A stretch of 64,000 nucleotides of DNA from Irpex lacteus (Eukaryota > Basidiomycota > Agaricomycetes > Polyporales > Irpicaceae): assembly GCA_001986395.2 (NCBI GenBank), contig MQVO02000002.1, positions 1,674,001 to 1,738,000 of the forward strand, written 5' to 3'. Of the stretch, positions 50,781 to 63,165 are shown one piece after another; positions within the stretch are counted from its first letter, which is position 1; each line of letters opens with the position of its first letter. Below the pieces are notes generated by a model that saw only the letters and a program-made list of their open reading frames with translations, did not search any database and was not told the origin of the DNA. A program made the translations under genes and the position numbers.

Positions 50781-53700
50781 TCAGTCAACGATAATCGCGT
50801 TCGACTTCCTCTCTTTCCAATCCTTGAACTCAGCCTCCCACAGCTCGCGACCAAGCGCAAGTCCTACAGGCCAAGGAACCGCATTGCCAATCTCGCGGTG
50901 CATCTATGGTACGTCGTTATAAACACATCAGCTGTACTCTTTCGTTCATCACGAAGGATGTACGCACCGTCTTGACGTCCTTCTCTTTAACAGATAGGAA
51001 TTCGTAATCAGTCTCATCTTGTCTTGTAGGCAGTCAAAGTACTTACAGTTAAAGTCAGCATCGGGTTCTAATTTGATGTATGTGACATGTCACTCTGGCA
51101 GCAACACTCGAGTCAGTGACTGCACCACGACACCAATGGCCACCGGCTGCAAAGGTGCGAGAGCTTGCAGCGCAACGGTGTCCTCCTTCAGTGGCCTCGT
51201 GTAGTGTTGCAGGTCCGTGACAGTGTCTTGTCGGACCCGCGCCTTCGTCTGGTACCGTGTTCGTGGCTCAGCATAGCGGTATGCAGTGGCAGGTTGGGCC
51301 ATGCCACACGTCGGCTTCTGTCTATTGCAGCTCTTCAGGAGAATCTCTTTCCCCCCAACCTTCCGTGGCTGCTCAGCCTTGTTCAAGGGGTTTCTCCTGT
51401 GTGAACATGTGTGGTGGTGAGTGCTCATGTGGTTTTTTCACAGGACCATGGGAGTACGTACCAGTCAAACCACTCCAGATCACTGATTGCATCTTTGACA
51501 GAGATATAGTCATGTGGAACTGCACCAGTAGTACGGGGGATGGGAGTGACTGTCAGACCATGGGGGAACTTAATGGTAAGGCTATCCTGAGGGGGAAGAT
51601 GGTACACAGGTGCCGGAAATGAGGGGAGAGTGTGGCCCACACGCGTTGCAATGAGGAAGAACCTCACTCTGGCCTGGGGGGTCCCATAGTGGGCTGCCTG
51701 AAGGAGGGAGAAGCGAACTTGATACCTGACCACCAGCAGTGAGTATTTCTTGATAATGTTGAATAGCAGTGGTGCTTACCCCATGGACAGCAAAGAGTAT
51801 ACCAGGAACTTGAGGCCACCAGCTGGTATACCACCCTTGAGCTTGTACCTGTCTTGCTGAGTGGTGTTCAGGCCATAATGGATAAAGCCTCTGACGTTCT
51901 CAAAGAAGCAGTGTCTTGGCTTGAGGAAATCTATCCAAGACAGCAGGTTGAGGATTAGATGGCTTTTCTTGTCATTTGCCCGCTGGTACATGTTCAATGT
52001 CGAATGTGGCTGGCTATATACATATTATAGTAAGTCCATTAAACTGATGAGCCACTGCCTCTTGCTTACCAAGGAAAGCCAGCCACGATACAGTCCACAT
52101 CTGATGGCTTGATCATATCTGGAAGCTCTTGGCCTTCTATAGACAGAAGCTTGGGGGAATTCTCAATCGACCTGGCCTTCTTAATTGCATCCTCCAGCAC
52201 CAAATTGGCACATTGGTTGTACACCACTGTGTTGGGGGAGTTTCTCCTATACACGAGGTTAGTGCTGTTGAAGTAGGCAAGTAGACCACTCACTTCAAAG
52301 TCTTTGCTGCCGAAGGACTAATCTCCACAGCATGTGTTAGCTTGAGGATACCTGCTTCCTGCATGCTAAGTGCGAAGGCCCCAGTACCAGCAAAAGGGTC
52401 AAAGGCACGGAGAACAGGTGCTCTGCCAAATTCCTCTGCTTCTTTGGCTACAGCTTGATCCTAAGCATGACAGATGGCACAAATAGTAATTGCTCTATCT
52501 GGCAACTCTGCCCTCCTTTGCCACGAGAAGAGCTCATTTCGTGCTGCATGATAGCAGATGTAGAAATTGGTGGGGGAAGAGTTAATGTAAGTTTGAAGCC
52601 CTTGTAGAGACAAAAAGCTTTTTGCAGCTTTTACTCTGCAAGGCTTGAGTAGCTTCTTGGCATCAACACGTTGAAGCTCATTGGTCAAGAATAGCTCCTG
52701 CTATTACGCAGAGTCAACTCAAGTAAAGGTACAACAGCCACAGACAAAATTTACCTCATCCTGATACAAATCCTCTTTTGCCACTGTTACCATGGCCCTG
52801 ACTCTACCTAGCAGCTGCAGAGATACTTCACAAGCTCCCAGATCTCTTGCTTTAGAAGATGACTTGATGTTGATTATCTTGCCAATAAGACAAGGACCTC
52901 CATCAGACTCAACCATAGCATAATCATTCAGATGGTATTTGTAGCCACCAATAGCCACACCACTACCTTTCTCAATGATCTGTGGAGTTTGCAAAACTTC
53001 TCGTGCAGTTGCTTTGGCACAGACAGGGCAGTTGTCAGGTGGATTACCAGGCAGAGGAAAAGTTGTGTGTTCATCCGCCTGGACAAAGGTACCATTGCCT
53101 TAGTTATAGCTGTAGCTATTTGGAAACATGAGTGGACCACAAATACTACACAAAACAAGTGTCATGTTTAACTTACCTGTAATAAAACTCCAGACTTTTC
53201 CAACAGTTTCTGATTTCTGAAAGTCTAGTGTTTGCATCACGTGTCTTGACAAAGTGACAAGTGCACTTCTTCAGTATGAATCCAAACTCAATCGAGCCAC
53301 AGGTTTCAGTTGCAAAGAGCTCATTTGGATCATGAATCCTGCCATGTATTCTAGTCAAACTTTGGAAATTACTCATCTAAAAAGACTTACTCCTGAAGTA
53401 AGGTCTTGGAGGAATGTTCAAATCACTGCACATGTGCTGTACAATCTTGCCTGTTGATGAACAGGATTCGACCAAACCTAAGAGAAGCACAACTGAGAAC
53501 ATGGAAAATACATTCAGTTTTATAAATCTCACCAAAGATAATCTGCAGGTGTACGATCAGCAGGGATTCTTTCAACCTCTTCCTTGGATTTGGGAAGCTG
53601 CAGAGATTCACGACCACCATATGAGACAGCAGGAACTGCCACTACATCTCCTACCTGAAAGAAACACTTTGAGTTGGTTGTAAGAGATCATAGAGAAAAA

Positions 53701-55310
53701 TACATCACCTCATATTCACAGTGGTTCACTCTTGCTTTCAGGCAGAAATTTGTCCTCCCAGGCTCAAACTCCACCTGTTTGCCGAGTGCTAACCATTTAT
53801 GCAACCACTAACGCAACCACTGTTGGGGAGTTGGTGGCTGAGAGGGAGAATAGGATTTACTTCCCATAACACAAAGGCTTTCTTTAAAGAGGCCTTGTGC
53901 AAGTCCAGCAACATGTGGTGTAACTACCGTGTTGTTCTGATTCTCTGGTCGGAGAACCAATAGATCAATATTGCCAATGACAGGGATGGGAGTGGAAGTT
54001 GTCAGCAGATGGCGCACAGGTTGTGTCATGCTGCAAGCTTGAGATATAATATCCTGGATTAGAGGGCTCTGTCGGATTTGCTGGTATCCTGGATTCTTGG
54101 AAACAGTGACTATAGTGGAATACTATTTATTCATTAGCATAGCCAGAGAAAATCATATGCAGATGAACTTACAGCTTCTTTCAGCAGTTTCTTGGTGACA
54201 TAGCCTCCAAGTAGCTCATCATAAGAATCTTCAAGCTCAACAAGGGAACTCAGTGAAGCTTCTACAGCTGCACTGATCACTATCTGTGCAGTGCGATGAG
54301 GGGAGTAAAATGAGCGGTAGAGATCCTTGTAACGCTTGGAAGGTTTGCCAAGCATGTAATAGGCATGCTCAGTCTCAACATAAACAGGACTGTAGTGGTA
54401 AACACATCTTAGTTGGCTGTTAGATGGCTAAGTGAGAAAAGACTACTCACCCTTGCTGCTGCTGATAGTCAATTGCAAAGGATACAACTTCACTGGTGTG
54501 AAACTTCTGAAGCTGCCCAGTGCGCAAGTTTGAAGTGCTATCGAACTGGGCATCATCATGTTCTTCCTCACAATCCTGACCAGTATCCTCTTCATTGGCA
54601 TAGATTGGACCCATATTCCCCACCATCTCAAGACACACACCATTCTCTTCGAGGAGCTCCTGAAACGAGACATGACAATTGTTATGTGTGGTGTCAAAGA
54701 GGGTAAAGTCAGTGAGCAAACAGATTGGCTTGCCATTGCTGTCTTCACCAGGCTCCTCTTCACCCACCACAATGGTGTCTGCAGTCTCAAGGAGACAGTC
54801 CATAAGTGCAGATGGGTCCAGGTATTTTACTGGTACTTTGGTATGAAGACATGAAAGCTTGCAGAAATATACGATGCTTACTTTCATTCTCTACACGAGA
54901 ACGTTTATCAGGCTACACAGAGAGCAAAGGTCTGGTCAGGGAAATAAAATACATACCTGAGATGGACTGTCACCTTGAGCCTTCCTCTTTGCCGGAGAAC
55001 GTCACTGTGACAGATGGTGTGGCTCATCATACTCAAAAGCAGTGGCAGAGCTTGCCCGCGATAAGGGACTAGCACGAGGAAACAATGGTCTCTGTTCGGA
55101 TCCTGAGCCAGATGGGATCAGAGTTGCTTGTGAGCGCAACTGTGAACCATGTGATGTAGAGGCCCGCACATCACGACTCTGCCGACCCATGCTTGTGCCA
55201 TACAATGAATTACTGGCAACTGAGGCTTCACGGCTTAGGGTGGGAGTTTTTGAATCCCCCGAATCCCCAAAGCTGAGCTCAAACGCCGTTGGGCGGTTGC
55301 GTGGCGGCAT
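50781..55310 (-). CDS. DNMT1-like cytosine-5 DNA methyltransferase, apparently lacking the target-recognition region
   Basis: Many minus-strand exons from MPPRNRPTAFELSFGDSG at 55310. An RFTS-like domain reads KPICLLTDFTLFDTTHNN and GPIYANEEDTGQD. Two BAH-like regions follow (RVNHCEYEVGDVVAVPAVSY; YKYHLNDYAMVESDGGPCLI). Catalytic motifs: I in RAFDPFAGTGAFALS; IV in DCIVAGFPC|QPHS, the Cys codon being split by a 56-nt intron (52014-52069); VI in CFFENVRGF; VIII in YGTPQARVRFFLIA; X in MHREIGNAVPWPVGLALGRE, ending at 50781. Between RTRYQTKARVRQDTVTDLQH-YTRP (about 51200) and KEKDVKTMHRE (about 50950) there is room for only some 60-80 residues. The usual WEWQFSNP, TTVTN and RELARSQGFPD blocks are not found in any frame. 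A nuclear maintenance or RIP-type role is inferred; activity is doubtful. Confidence 0.82.
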
Positions 55311-55806
55311 CACTTAGAACGAAGATGTTTGTTGAGTGCTTGCAGAAGAAGTAGGCTGTCTGCGCAAAGCTGTTGTCGTAGGGCGGCCGGAGCAGGTACT
55401 CTAATGAATACTGACTCAAAGCTTAGCTTCTCATATCTATCACACACATAATCTGGGACAGTACTTACGGAGGCAATGTGAGTTGGTGTATGAGTCGGAG
55501 TAAAGCTCGATAGAAAGAGCAAGTGAATGTACTGTATTCCGGGAAATATAATGAGAGGCCTGCAGCGACTGATACAAGTGACTGAACTCACCAGTGACGT
55601 AGTTGCGTAAAGACTTGTTGCTCGAAGATGTCTGTTGGTCAGGTGGTAGATAAGCTTTCGCTGCAGGAGTGGTATTAGGAATAAGTGTAATGAAAGGACT
55701 CGAGTATGTCGAGTTCGACGTCTGTTAAGTATCCTTTAACTTCAACGTCGACGCGATCTGCTACCGTTGGTGTGCTCCAAGTGGATGAGCCAGGATGGTA
55801 ATCCAT
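55310..55806 (-). CDS. Possible small upstream gene or 5' exons, unrecognised
   Basis: An ATG at 55806 begins MDYHPGSSTWSTPTVADRVD followed by VEVKGYLTD. After an intron-like gap, AKAYLPPDQQTSSSNKSLRN appears, and after another (55480-55590), DRYEKLSFESVFIRVPAPAA. The last piece ends in a TGA that overlaps the ATG of the methyltransferase. It could be a separate small gene, a 5' leader with uORF, or alternative first exons. No family is recognised. Confidence 0.3.
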
Positions 55807-56284
55807 CGTGCCAAACATCACACCGAATATTCATTATATTCGTTCAAGTCAAGTACCTGGCCCCCCACACACGATGGTTTGTGCAAGTTCTCGTGAAAGG
55901 AGAGGATGATCGGTAGCAACTTCAATTGACAGAGGCATGGTGAGTGCCAGTGGTGTTTCCCCGCACGCACAGGCAAGCGTTTTCCCCTCACGTCCTCTGA
56001 CAGGTCATGATCGTGATATCCGCCGGACGTTTTACAACACATCGACCTCGCCGACTTGGCGGAGGAGTCGGCTGCTGGTGGACCCTGGAGTGCGTACTCA
56101 ACTCATATCTATTTCAATTTATTTGTTAATGTGGTGGATGAATGAACGAATGGTTTGATGATTGGGTAGGCGTGACGAGCAAGCCGTACCTTGCGCCCTC
56201 GGGGGACAAACATGACTATATGAGCTTCTCTCCCTAGTGCGTTATTTTATACCGCCTCTACTCTACTTCCCTCCCACTGCAAGC
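55807..56284. other. Divergent intergenic region
   Basis: About 480 bases between the minus-strand methyltransferase side and the plus-strand alginate-lyase-like fragment. Open frames on both strands are short and have no domain signal. Confidence 0.45.
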
Positions 56285-57355
56285 TGAACCGTCGCATTAA
56301 ACCCAGCTGGTGGCCTAACTGCACAGGCGTCGGGAACACCACAGAGCTCACACCACAACAAAGTGCGTCTTTGACCCCACCCTATCCCTACCTCCTTCCC
56401 TCTCGCCCCCTCATCTCTCTACCATCCAATCGCTCCATCCTCACTCCTCCTCACTCACTCACCCCTCACTCACTCCTACTCTCACTCCTCCTCCTCACAC
56501 CCTACCACGCAGTATGAACAACATGCCCCTACTACCCGCGCGACGGCCAATTCAGCCCGGACGCGCGCACCGTGAACAACATCGGCGACTTCGACAGCAT
56601 GTCCAACGCCGTGCTCTTCAACTCTCTCGCTTGGGCTCTCTCTTCCCCTTCCTCTTCCAACTCATCCGCCACCAACACGAGAAACTCCACATATTCCTCG
56701 CGCGTCACCACATGGATAAAAGCATGGTTCCTCGATCCAGATACGTACATGAACCCGAACCTGGACTACGCGCAGATGCAGAGGGGATGTGGTGTTGAGT
56801 GTTGATGGCTTATTACTTACTCCTGCAGCAACCACGGCTCGTTCTACTACAACCAACTCGCGGCGCTGCAGGTGCTTATCTCCAACAACGCGGACGCGCA
56901 GAAGACTCTCGATGAGTATTTCGACAGGATATATATGAGCCAGATCGCCGCTAACGGTGACCAGGTAAGCACGCATACATGGCTTCCTCGAGGGGAGTTT
57001 TGTCGTTGACAATCTCATCTCGGTGTGGAATGGAATGGAATATATAGCCTTTGGAGTCGATACGCACACGCCCGTACCATTATCGCGCATATAACCTCGC
57101 TGCTATGATCGTACGTACTTACACGTTCTCTCCCCCTTCCACCTCCCACCAACACTCTGAGCTACGCACCAACAGACCAACGCACGCATAGCAACCTACT
57201 TCTCCCCTCCCTCCCCCTCCTCTCTCTCGTCCTCTCCCTCGTCCTCCTCCTCCTCCTCATACTGGCATCGCCCAACAACCCTCACTTCTCTCTCACTCTC
57301 ACCACACACACTCAACTACAAATCTCAAGTCACGCGCACTTATAGGCAAATCAAA
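56285..57355 (+). pseudogene. Alginate-lyase-like (PF05426-type) protein fragment
   Basis: Readable pieces: WWPNCTGVGNTTELTPQQ, an intron of about 170 nt, CPYYPRDGQFSPDARTVNNI, DSMSNAVLFNSLAWAL, IKAWFLDPDTYMNPNLDYA, then NHGSFYYNQLAALQVLIS, FDRIYMSQIAANGDQ, PLESIRTRPYHYRAYNLAAM and TNARIATYF. These follow fungal alginate-lyase-like proteins. Between MQRG and NHGSFYYN about 85 residues of the family are missing, and the carboxy end after TNARI is not recognisable. A TGA at 56515-56517 stands where the family has Trp before TCPYY. Upstream exons with the signal peptide were not found. It runs directly into repeat region R3. Confidence 0.8.
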
Positions 57356-57481
57356 ATGACAGGGTTCACCGGTGAGTCGATACATTACAGACTAGAATAA
57401 TTACGCTAGATAGGGAGAGATAGGGAGAGATTTAGTAGGGAGAGATTTAGAGCAGTAAGAAACGTACAGCGCGCTCATGCG

Positions 57482-59560
57482 ACTGTACGCTTCTCTGCTC
57501 AGAAACTCACGTGCTCTGCTGACAGATTGGGACGTATGTTCTGTGCGGATGCGTATGTTTGCGAGGGGATGGGTCGGGGAAGAGGCGGGAGGCGGACTTA
57601 CTGAGAAGGAGGAGGAGGAGTCACGAGATTGCCTGAAAAGAAAATTTTGGTGAGTTCTCTGAGTTATTCAGAGTATTTTTTGGGACTTACAACGGTCGTT
57701 AAGAGCTCCAAACGGCTTCGATCGCCTTCAAATTGCGCTGCTGTTCACCAAATCACGTTCTAAGTCGAAACGGCCGTCCGGTAAGTTAATTTGCATCTTA
57801 TCAAGGCTTGTAGTACTCACGATAATTGCAGAACTCCCACGCGAACGCCGCAATCGATATCTGCGCGATAAAACCCGGACAAGCTCCTAAGAGACTCTGT
57901 TAACGACACTCCGAATACTCAAGACCGCAGGAACTCACCAAAACACCCCGCGGAGACTGCACGAGGTTAGAGAGGCCACGGGAGGCCAAGGAGGCAGCAC
58001 CGCGACACAGTGAGTAATCATATCTTTATACTCGAACAAACGTTTACTCACCTTAGGGGCCCCTCAGAGCATCCAGCCGGTCCACACCGCTTCGCACGAG
58101 CAAGGCAGAGACGGAACACGCCTACAAGAGGCTCGTTAGCATCGGGCACAAGATCGACGGAAGAACGGCGTACCTGATGCGGGGCCAGATCATCAAGTCA
58201 TCGACGAGGCGACCCCGGTCGCCGGACGGCGATCCATAGCGTCAAAGGTGTCACGGTGTCGTCGGCGTTGGCGAGGTATACAAGCGACCAAGGCAGTATA
58301 GCGGAGGTGGGAAAGGGGTTAGAACCGCGGGCGAGGAGTTGTCGGGAATCCACGCGAGATAAACGAAGGTACAAACGCACCCCATGGGTGCCCGACTATC
58401 GCCTAGGTGTCGACGAGGAGACTCCGGTCGCGGGAACTCGATCCATAGCGCCAGGGCCTAGCCGGGGTGTTGACGAGCGAGGTGGTATAGTGAAGGTGCG
58501 GCAGTTGGCAGAGCTGCGGCTGGGTTCTCGTTAGGATTGACATGAGATTTATCAAGGAAAGAACGTACCTTGTGGGGGCCAGATTCCAGCTAAGACATTG
58601 ACGACGTGACCCCGGTCGCGGGACGTCGATCCATTGCGTCAAGACGTAACAGCGACGCCACCAAGTGCATGCGAAGGTCCGTGAGACAGAGGGCAGGGTG
58701 TGCTGAATCACAGCACCGACACACGGTTCGCAGGACAGCAATACGTTGCGTCGGAGGATGGCAAGGCTGCAGAGTTATATTAGGTGCGTGCGTAGTTCTC
58801 TAAGCTCAGAAATCAAGACTAACCTTCGTGAAATAGATGTGAGGTTTCTGGCTTCGACAATCGTTACGATCGAAGCAAAAACAGCCAAAGAACAGGCGTA
58901 GCCGACGCGTCACGCGCGAGGGATGCAACAAAGGCGTCGACACCAAGACCCCGGTCACGGGATGTCGATCCATAGCGTCAAGACGTATTGGCGACGTCGC
59001 CAAGAGCTTGCGAATGGCTGCGATACACCCGAGGGAAGATGCGCTGCTGCGCAGCACCGAGACCCGGTTCGCGGGACGGCGATACGTCGTGTCAAGGCTT
59101 GATGAGGGCTTGGGAACTTGTATTAGGTGCGTGCGTGCTTATTCAGTTCTGAATACGGGACTTACGTTCGTGATTTAGATGTAAACTCAGTTGTATACCC
59201 TGTAACCGCGCTCGCGGGACGCAAGAAGATCGAGTCGAGGTGGCAAGGGCTGTTGAGCTTCGTACGCGAGGAACAACATGTCGACGACCAAACGACACAC
59301 AAGAAAGTTTAACGAGGAGTGTGGCTGCATGGCGACGTCCTGTGAGCAGCAGGGCCCCTGTCGCGAGACGTCGAAATCCGAGGTCGAAGTCGCGGGAATC
59401 GGCTGGTCGATGAAGTATAGGGCATAGAGTGTCGATCAGCCCTGTGCGGTTCGCGGGACGTCGATAGGTCGTGTCGACGCGATGAGCTGCGGCGACAAGG
59501 CCTGGGTAGAGTACGCAGACCAAGCGAGGGCAGCGGGTCTCTGCACGGCGACACATCACA
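57482..59560 (+). repeat. Dispersed repeat family R, copy R3, internally tandem
   Basis: It starts actgtacgcttctctgctc as R1 does, follows R1 through caaatcacgttctaagtcg, then expands. The motif cggtcgcgggacgtcgatcc with relatives occurs at about 58212, 58428, 58612, 58730, 58950, 59064, 59210, 59385 and 59450. A 339-base period is visible: 58606-58844 matches 58945-59184, both running from ccccggtc through cagcaccgacac and ttcgcgggac to attaggtgcgtgcgt and atagatgt. No gene is supported in this 2 kb. It separates the alginate-lyase-like fragment from the tyrosinase. Confidence 0.78.
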
Positions 59561-59941
59561 GCAGCGCGGTCAGACCAGAGTGGGGCGGTTGGCGCATATA
59601 ACTTGCGAAGTCGAGATGGTGGCCGACTGCTCGCAAACGAGCAGTACTCGGGCATTCGTGGGCGGCCACAGCAAGATATCGGGATGCGGATAAAACGGGT
59701 CGGGAGTCGAACGTCGGGCGTCAGGAATCGATGAGTCGGGACCTAGGCGTCGGGCGTTGATCTCGGTCAAACCTCATCTCTGGGGTGTTTCGAAATGACA
59801 ACCGATCGCGTCCTTCGTCTGGAGCATCGAATAGCCTCTGCGACACAACGCTTCTCGGCCCGCCTCTCCAACCCCTTCGTCTCCTATCGACCGACTTCGA
59901 CTGTCGTCACCCGGCACTGACTTCTGCTCACCACCACTGCT

Positions 59942-62861
59942 ATGGCACCGATATGCATCACAGGTGTTGAAGACTCTGGGGTGCACCCACGCAGAGATAT
60001 TCACGAGCTCGTCAGAGACCACCGGCAGTTCTCACTCTTCGTCCAGGCTCTCCGTACGTCGCTTCTCTTGGATGGACTCACTCACTCATGAACGCGATAA
60101 ACAGTGCACACGCAGGAGATGGACCCCGAAGATCCTACATCGTCGTATTATGCCCTCGCAGGCATCCATGGCTACCCATACCAACCTTGGCCTGCCTCCT
60201 GCTCCCACCCACACGAAGCTGACACGGATATGGACACAACGAAGAACAAGACTCAGTGGTAGGGATACTGCACGCATGGCACGGTTCTCTTCCGCACATG
60301 GCGCAGACCGTACATCGTCTCCCTCGAAGTATGTCTCACTTTCCCCTCCCTACTCCGCACTCACTTACTCGTTACATCTAGCAACACCTCCAAGCCCACG
60401 CAACCCACCTCGCCTCCCTCTACACAACCCCTGCCTCCCCCTCCTGGCGCCTCGCCGCTCAATCCCTACGCATGCCCTACTGGGACTGGGCACTTCACCC
60501 CCTTCCACCGCCTGAGGTCATCGAGTATGAGACGGTGTGGGTTACGACGTGCAGGGGTAAGAGGGAGGAGGTGCGGAACCCGCTGTTTAGCTTTGTGTTT
60601 CCGGAGGGTGTACGAGGGGAGGGGTTTCCGAAGCGATTTAGGGGATGGAGAGAGACGGTTAGGTGGCCTGCGAGTTGCGATGAGGAGGGGACGTCGGATG
60701 TTGAGGCGTTGAAGAGGTGTGTGTTGTGTACGTGTGTCTACTGGTGTTTAAGTTGATGCGAGCGACGTACAGAGCTCTGTCGGGACGGCACGCAGAACAG
60801 ACACAAGCGGCAGTATACAGGATGCTCGTCAACGTACACACCTGAACTGAGGTTAGCAATAACAACGCTCCAGTGTGCTCCTGCTCCCTCACTTCCACCA
60901 CCACCCATTCGTCATTCACCTCCACCACCACCTCGTCACCCTCGTCACTCTCTTCATCTACTGCAACCTCGCCCTCATCTTCGCCCTCAGATCAACGACA
61001 ACATACCATCAAATACCACGTGGACGGCATCGACGACGTAAACGCGCACACGCATAGCGAACACACGGACGACGAACAGGACAAGGAGAGAGGAAAGTGT
61101 TGATGCTCGCCAGAAGCAAGTCTCGAAGGGATACACGACACATTACACAACCTGCTAGGCGGCGGTAGTAAAGGAGGGAAGGGGCATACGGCGAGCCCTG
61201 CCGTTGCTGGTGCGTTCTACTTTGTCTACTTCTGCTCTGCTACTTACGCTCGCGGGTTCTTTCTGCATATCTCCTACTTCGCATGATCACACACCTGCCC
61301 GATTCGCTGCAACGTTTTACATGATCACACTGCAACCGTCGACCACCGCTACGTACTGTGATGTAGCGTTCGACCCGATATTCTACCTGCACCATACGAA
61401 TGTCGATCGACTGCTCACTATCTGGGCGCGTCTCAATTCCGAGACGTGGGTCAGTCGCGCAGGAAAGAGCGAAGGAGGGGGTTATTCGAGACAGGGGACG
61501 TGGACTGTGCCGAAGGGCATGTGGGCTGATTCGCGGACGGGTGCGTTTTTTCACAACTTCTGACCTGACTTGGCTGAACGAACACGGTGTAGTTAACGCC
61601 GTTTGGGAGGCATCTGACCGACGACGACCACAAGGAGGATGCGCACAACAATGAGGAAGGGAGGAAGAACGGTAGACGGTAAAGATATTGGACATTAGAA
61701 GACGTACGCGACATGGAATCGTTCGGGTATACTTACCCTGAGCTCCAAGACTCATCGCAAATGACGACACGTTTACGGAGAAGCAAGATCTCGAAGGACA
61801 ACAAGGAGAGACAGGAGTTGGAGCGGAGAGTGTGGGCGATGTATGGGCGGGGTGTGGAGAGATTGTTTTGTGTGGCTGGGGTGGAGGAAGAGGGTGTGGT
61901 TTCGGCACGAGAAGCTTCGGGTAATGAGGAGGACTTAGCGGAGGCGGGTGAGCGACATTCTGAGGGACAGGAACCGACGGCAGAGGAGGGCGACGTCGAC
62001 CCCCAACCGCACCTGGCACCTGTTCCTCTTCCACGTCCACTTCTTACGCCTTCCTCAATCCCCACGCGGGTCAAGGAGAAGTCGACTCGCGAACGGGTGA
62101 CGCGGCCGTCAATATCTACAAGGCTTAGGGGTACATCGGCGAGACCAACAGCGAAGAGGGAGAAGACACGGGTGTGGGTGTGGGATTGGAAAGCTCGTGT
62201 GAGGATTCGTGAATTTGAAGCGGGGGGTGGGGAAAGCGTCGAGGTTAGAGTATTCCTCGTAGCCGCTCGCGAGCTGTACGAGGATCAAGAGTTGGTTTTG
62301 AGTCCTTCGCAATCAAATACCAAACCTCGAGATGTATCACCGACGTCGATGTTGCCGCAGACGGGCTCGCTTTCCACGCTCCCAAACACGGCATCCTCGA
62401 ACAATGTGTCGAGCTCCTCCGTTACCAGTACAGCGACCACATACGCATACCAACCAAGAATAGCTTCGACACCGAGCGAAGCATGGGACGACGACCATGC
62501 AGGATACGTAGGCTGCGTGGGGACGTTCGTGAACGAGCTGGATACGGAGATGTGTGGGAATTGTATGGCACGTCGACGCTTAGGGCAGGAGAGCGACGCA
62601 AGCTACGTGGAGGAAGGGCAAGAAGAGGGAGACCGAGAGGGATCGGTGGTGCAGGGCACTGTGTACTTGAGCGAGCGGATCGTCGAGGAGTTGAGCACAG
62701 AGCACAATGAGAGTCCCGAGATGTGGCGGGACAGGATGAAGGGATTGGGGCGGGAGGTCGTGCTGCCCTTTTTGAGGGAGCGGCCGAGATGGGGTGTGTG
62801 GACGGTACGTACCTCTTACTATGTCCTTACACCCAGGCATACGACTCCAACATCTAATTAA
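59942..62861 (+). pseudogene. Tyrosinase (type-3 copper polyphenol oxidase) with broken copper-A site
   Basis: Starts MAPICITGVEDSGVHPRRDI at 59942. The copper-A region has ALAGIHGYPYQPW and GYCTHGTVLF, but the third ligand reads RTWRRPY instead of TWHRPY. MPYWDWALHP follows. Copper B is complete: [15 protein letters not shown] and [28 protein letters not shown] and the carboxy domain (YVGCVGTFVNELDTEMCGNC, VVLPFLRERPRWGVWT) are typical of fungal tyrosinases, whose C-terminal part covers the active site until removed. A long Ser/Thr/Pro-rich insert lies near 60880-61010. In-frame stops: TAG at 60260-60262 just before GYCTHG and TAA at 61680-61682 before RYWTLEDVR. Melanin synthesis is the family role; this copy is probably inactive. 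Confidence 0.85.
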
Positions 62862-63165
62862 GGACATAATGCGAGAAGTACAATATATTTGACGGATGGT
62901 GGTACCTGTACCATGGTGTGTGCTCAATCTTTACCACGCATGGTATATTTACCAGTGTGTCTATCTAACACGAAACTTGAGGCCTCGAGGAACAAAGAGT
63001 TATCGGCTTCTGAAGTATTCAGTTCAGCGCCCGGAGTCGTCACAATGATATGCCCCCGTAGCAGTCTCTCGTCAAATTCTAACCTCTGTGTATCTTATGT
63101 GTCAGATTGCGATGAGAGTCACCATACACAGGACTGCCTTTAGCGGCGCATACAACCGACGATAG
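62862..63165. other. Intergenic, nothing recognised
   Basis: A short plus-strand open frame (62889-63143) shows no domain signal. Confidence 0.45.

Noticed and set aside
52066..52293. Methyltransferase motif reading as GFPW, i.e. loss of the catalytic cysteine
   Set aside because: Splicing the 56-nt intron 52014-52069 gives GFPC followed by QPHS, so the residue is present.
61240..62040. 266-codon minus-strand frame opposite the tyrosinase
   Set aside because: The plus strand carries the copper-B and carboxy domains; the antisense frame has no family signal.
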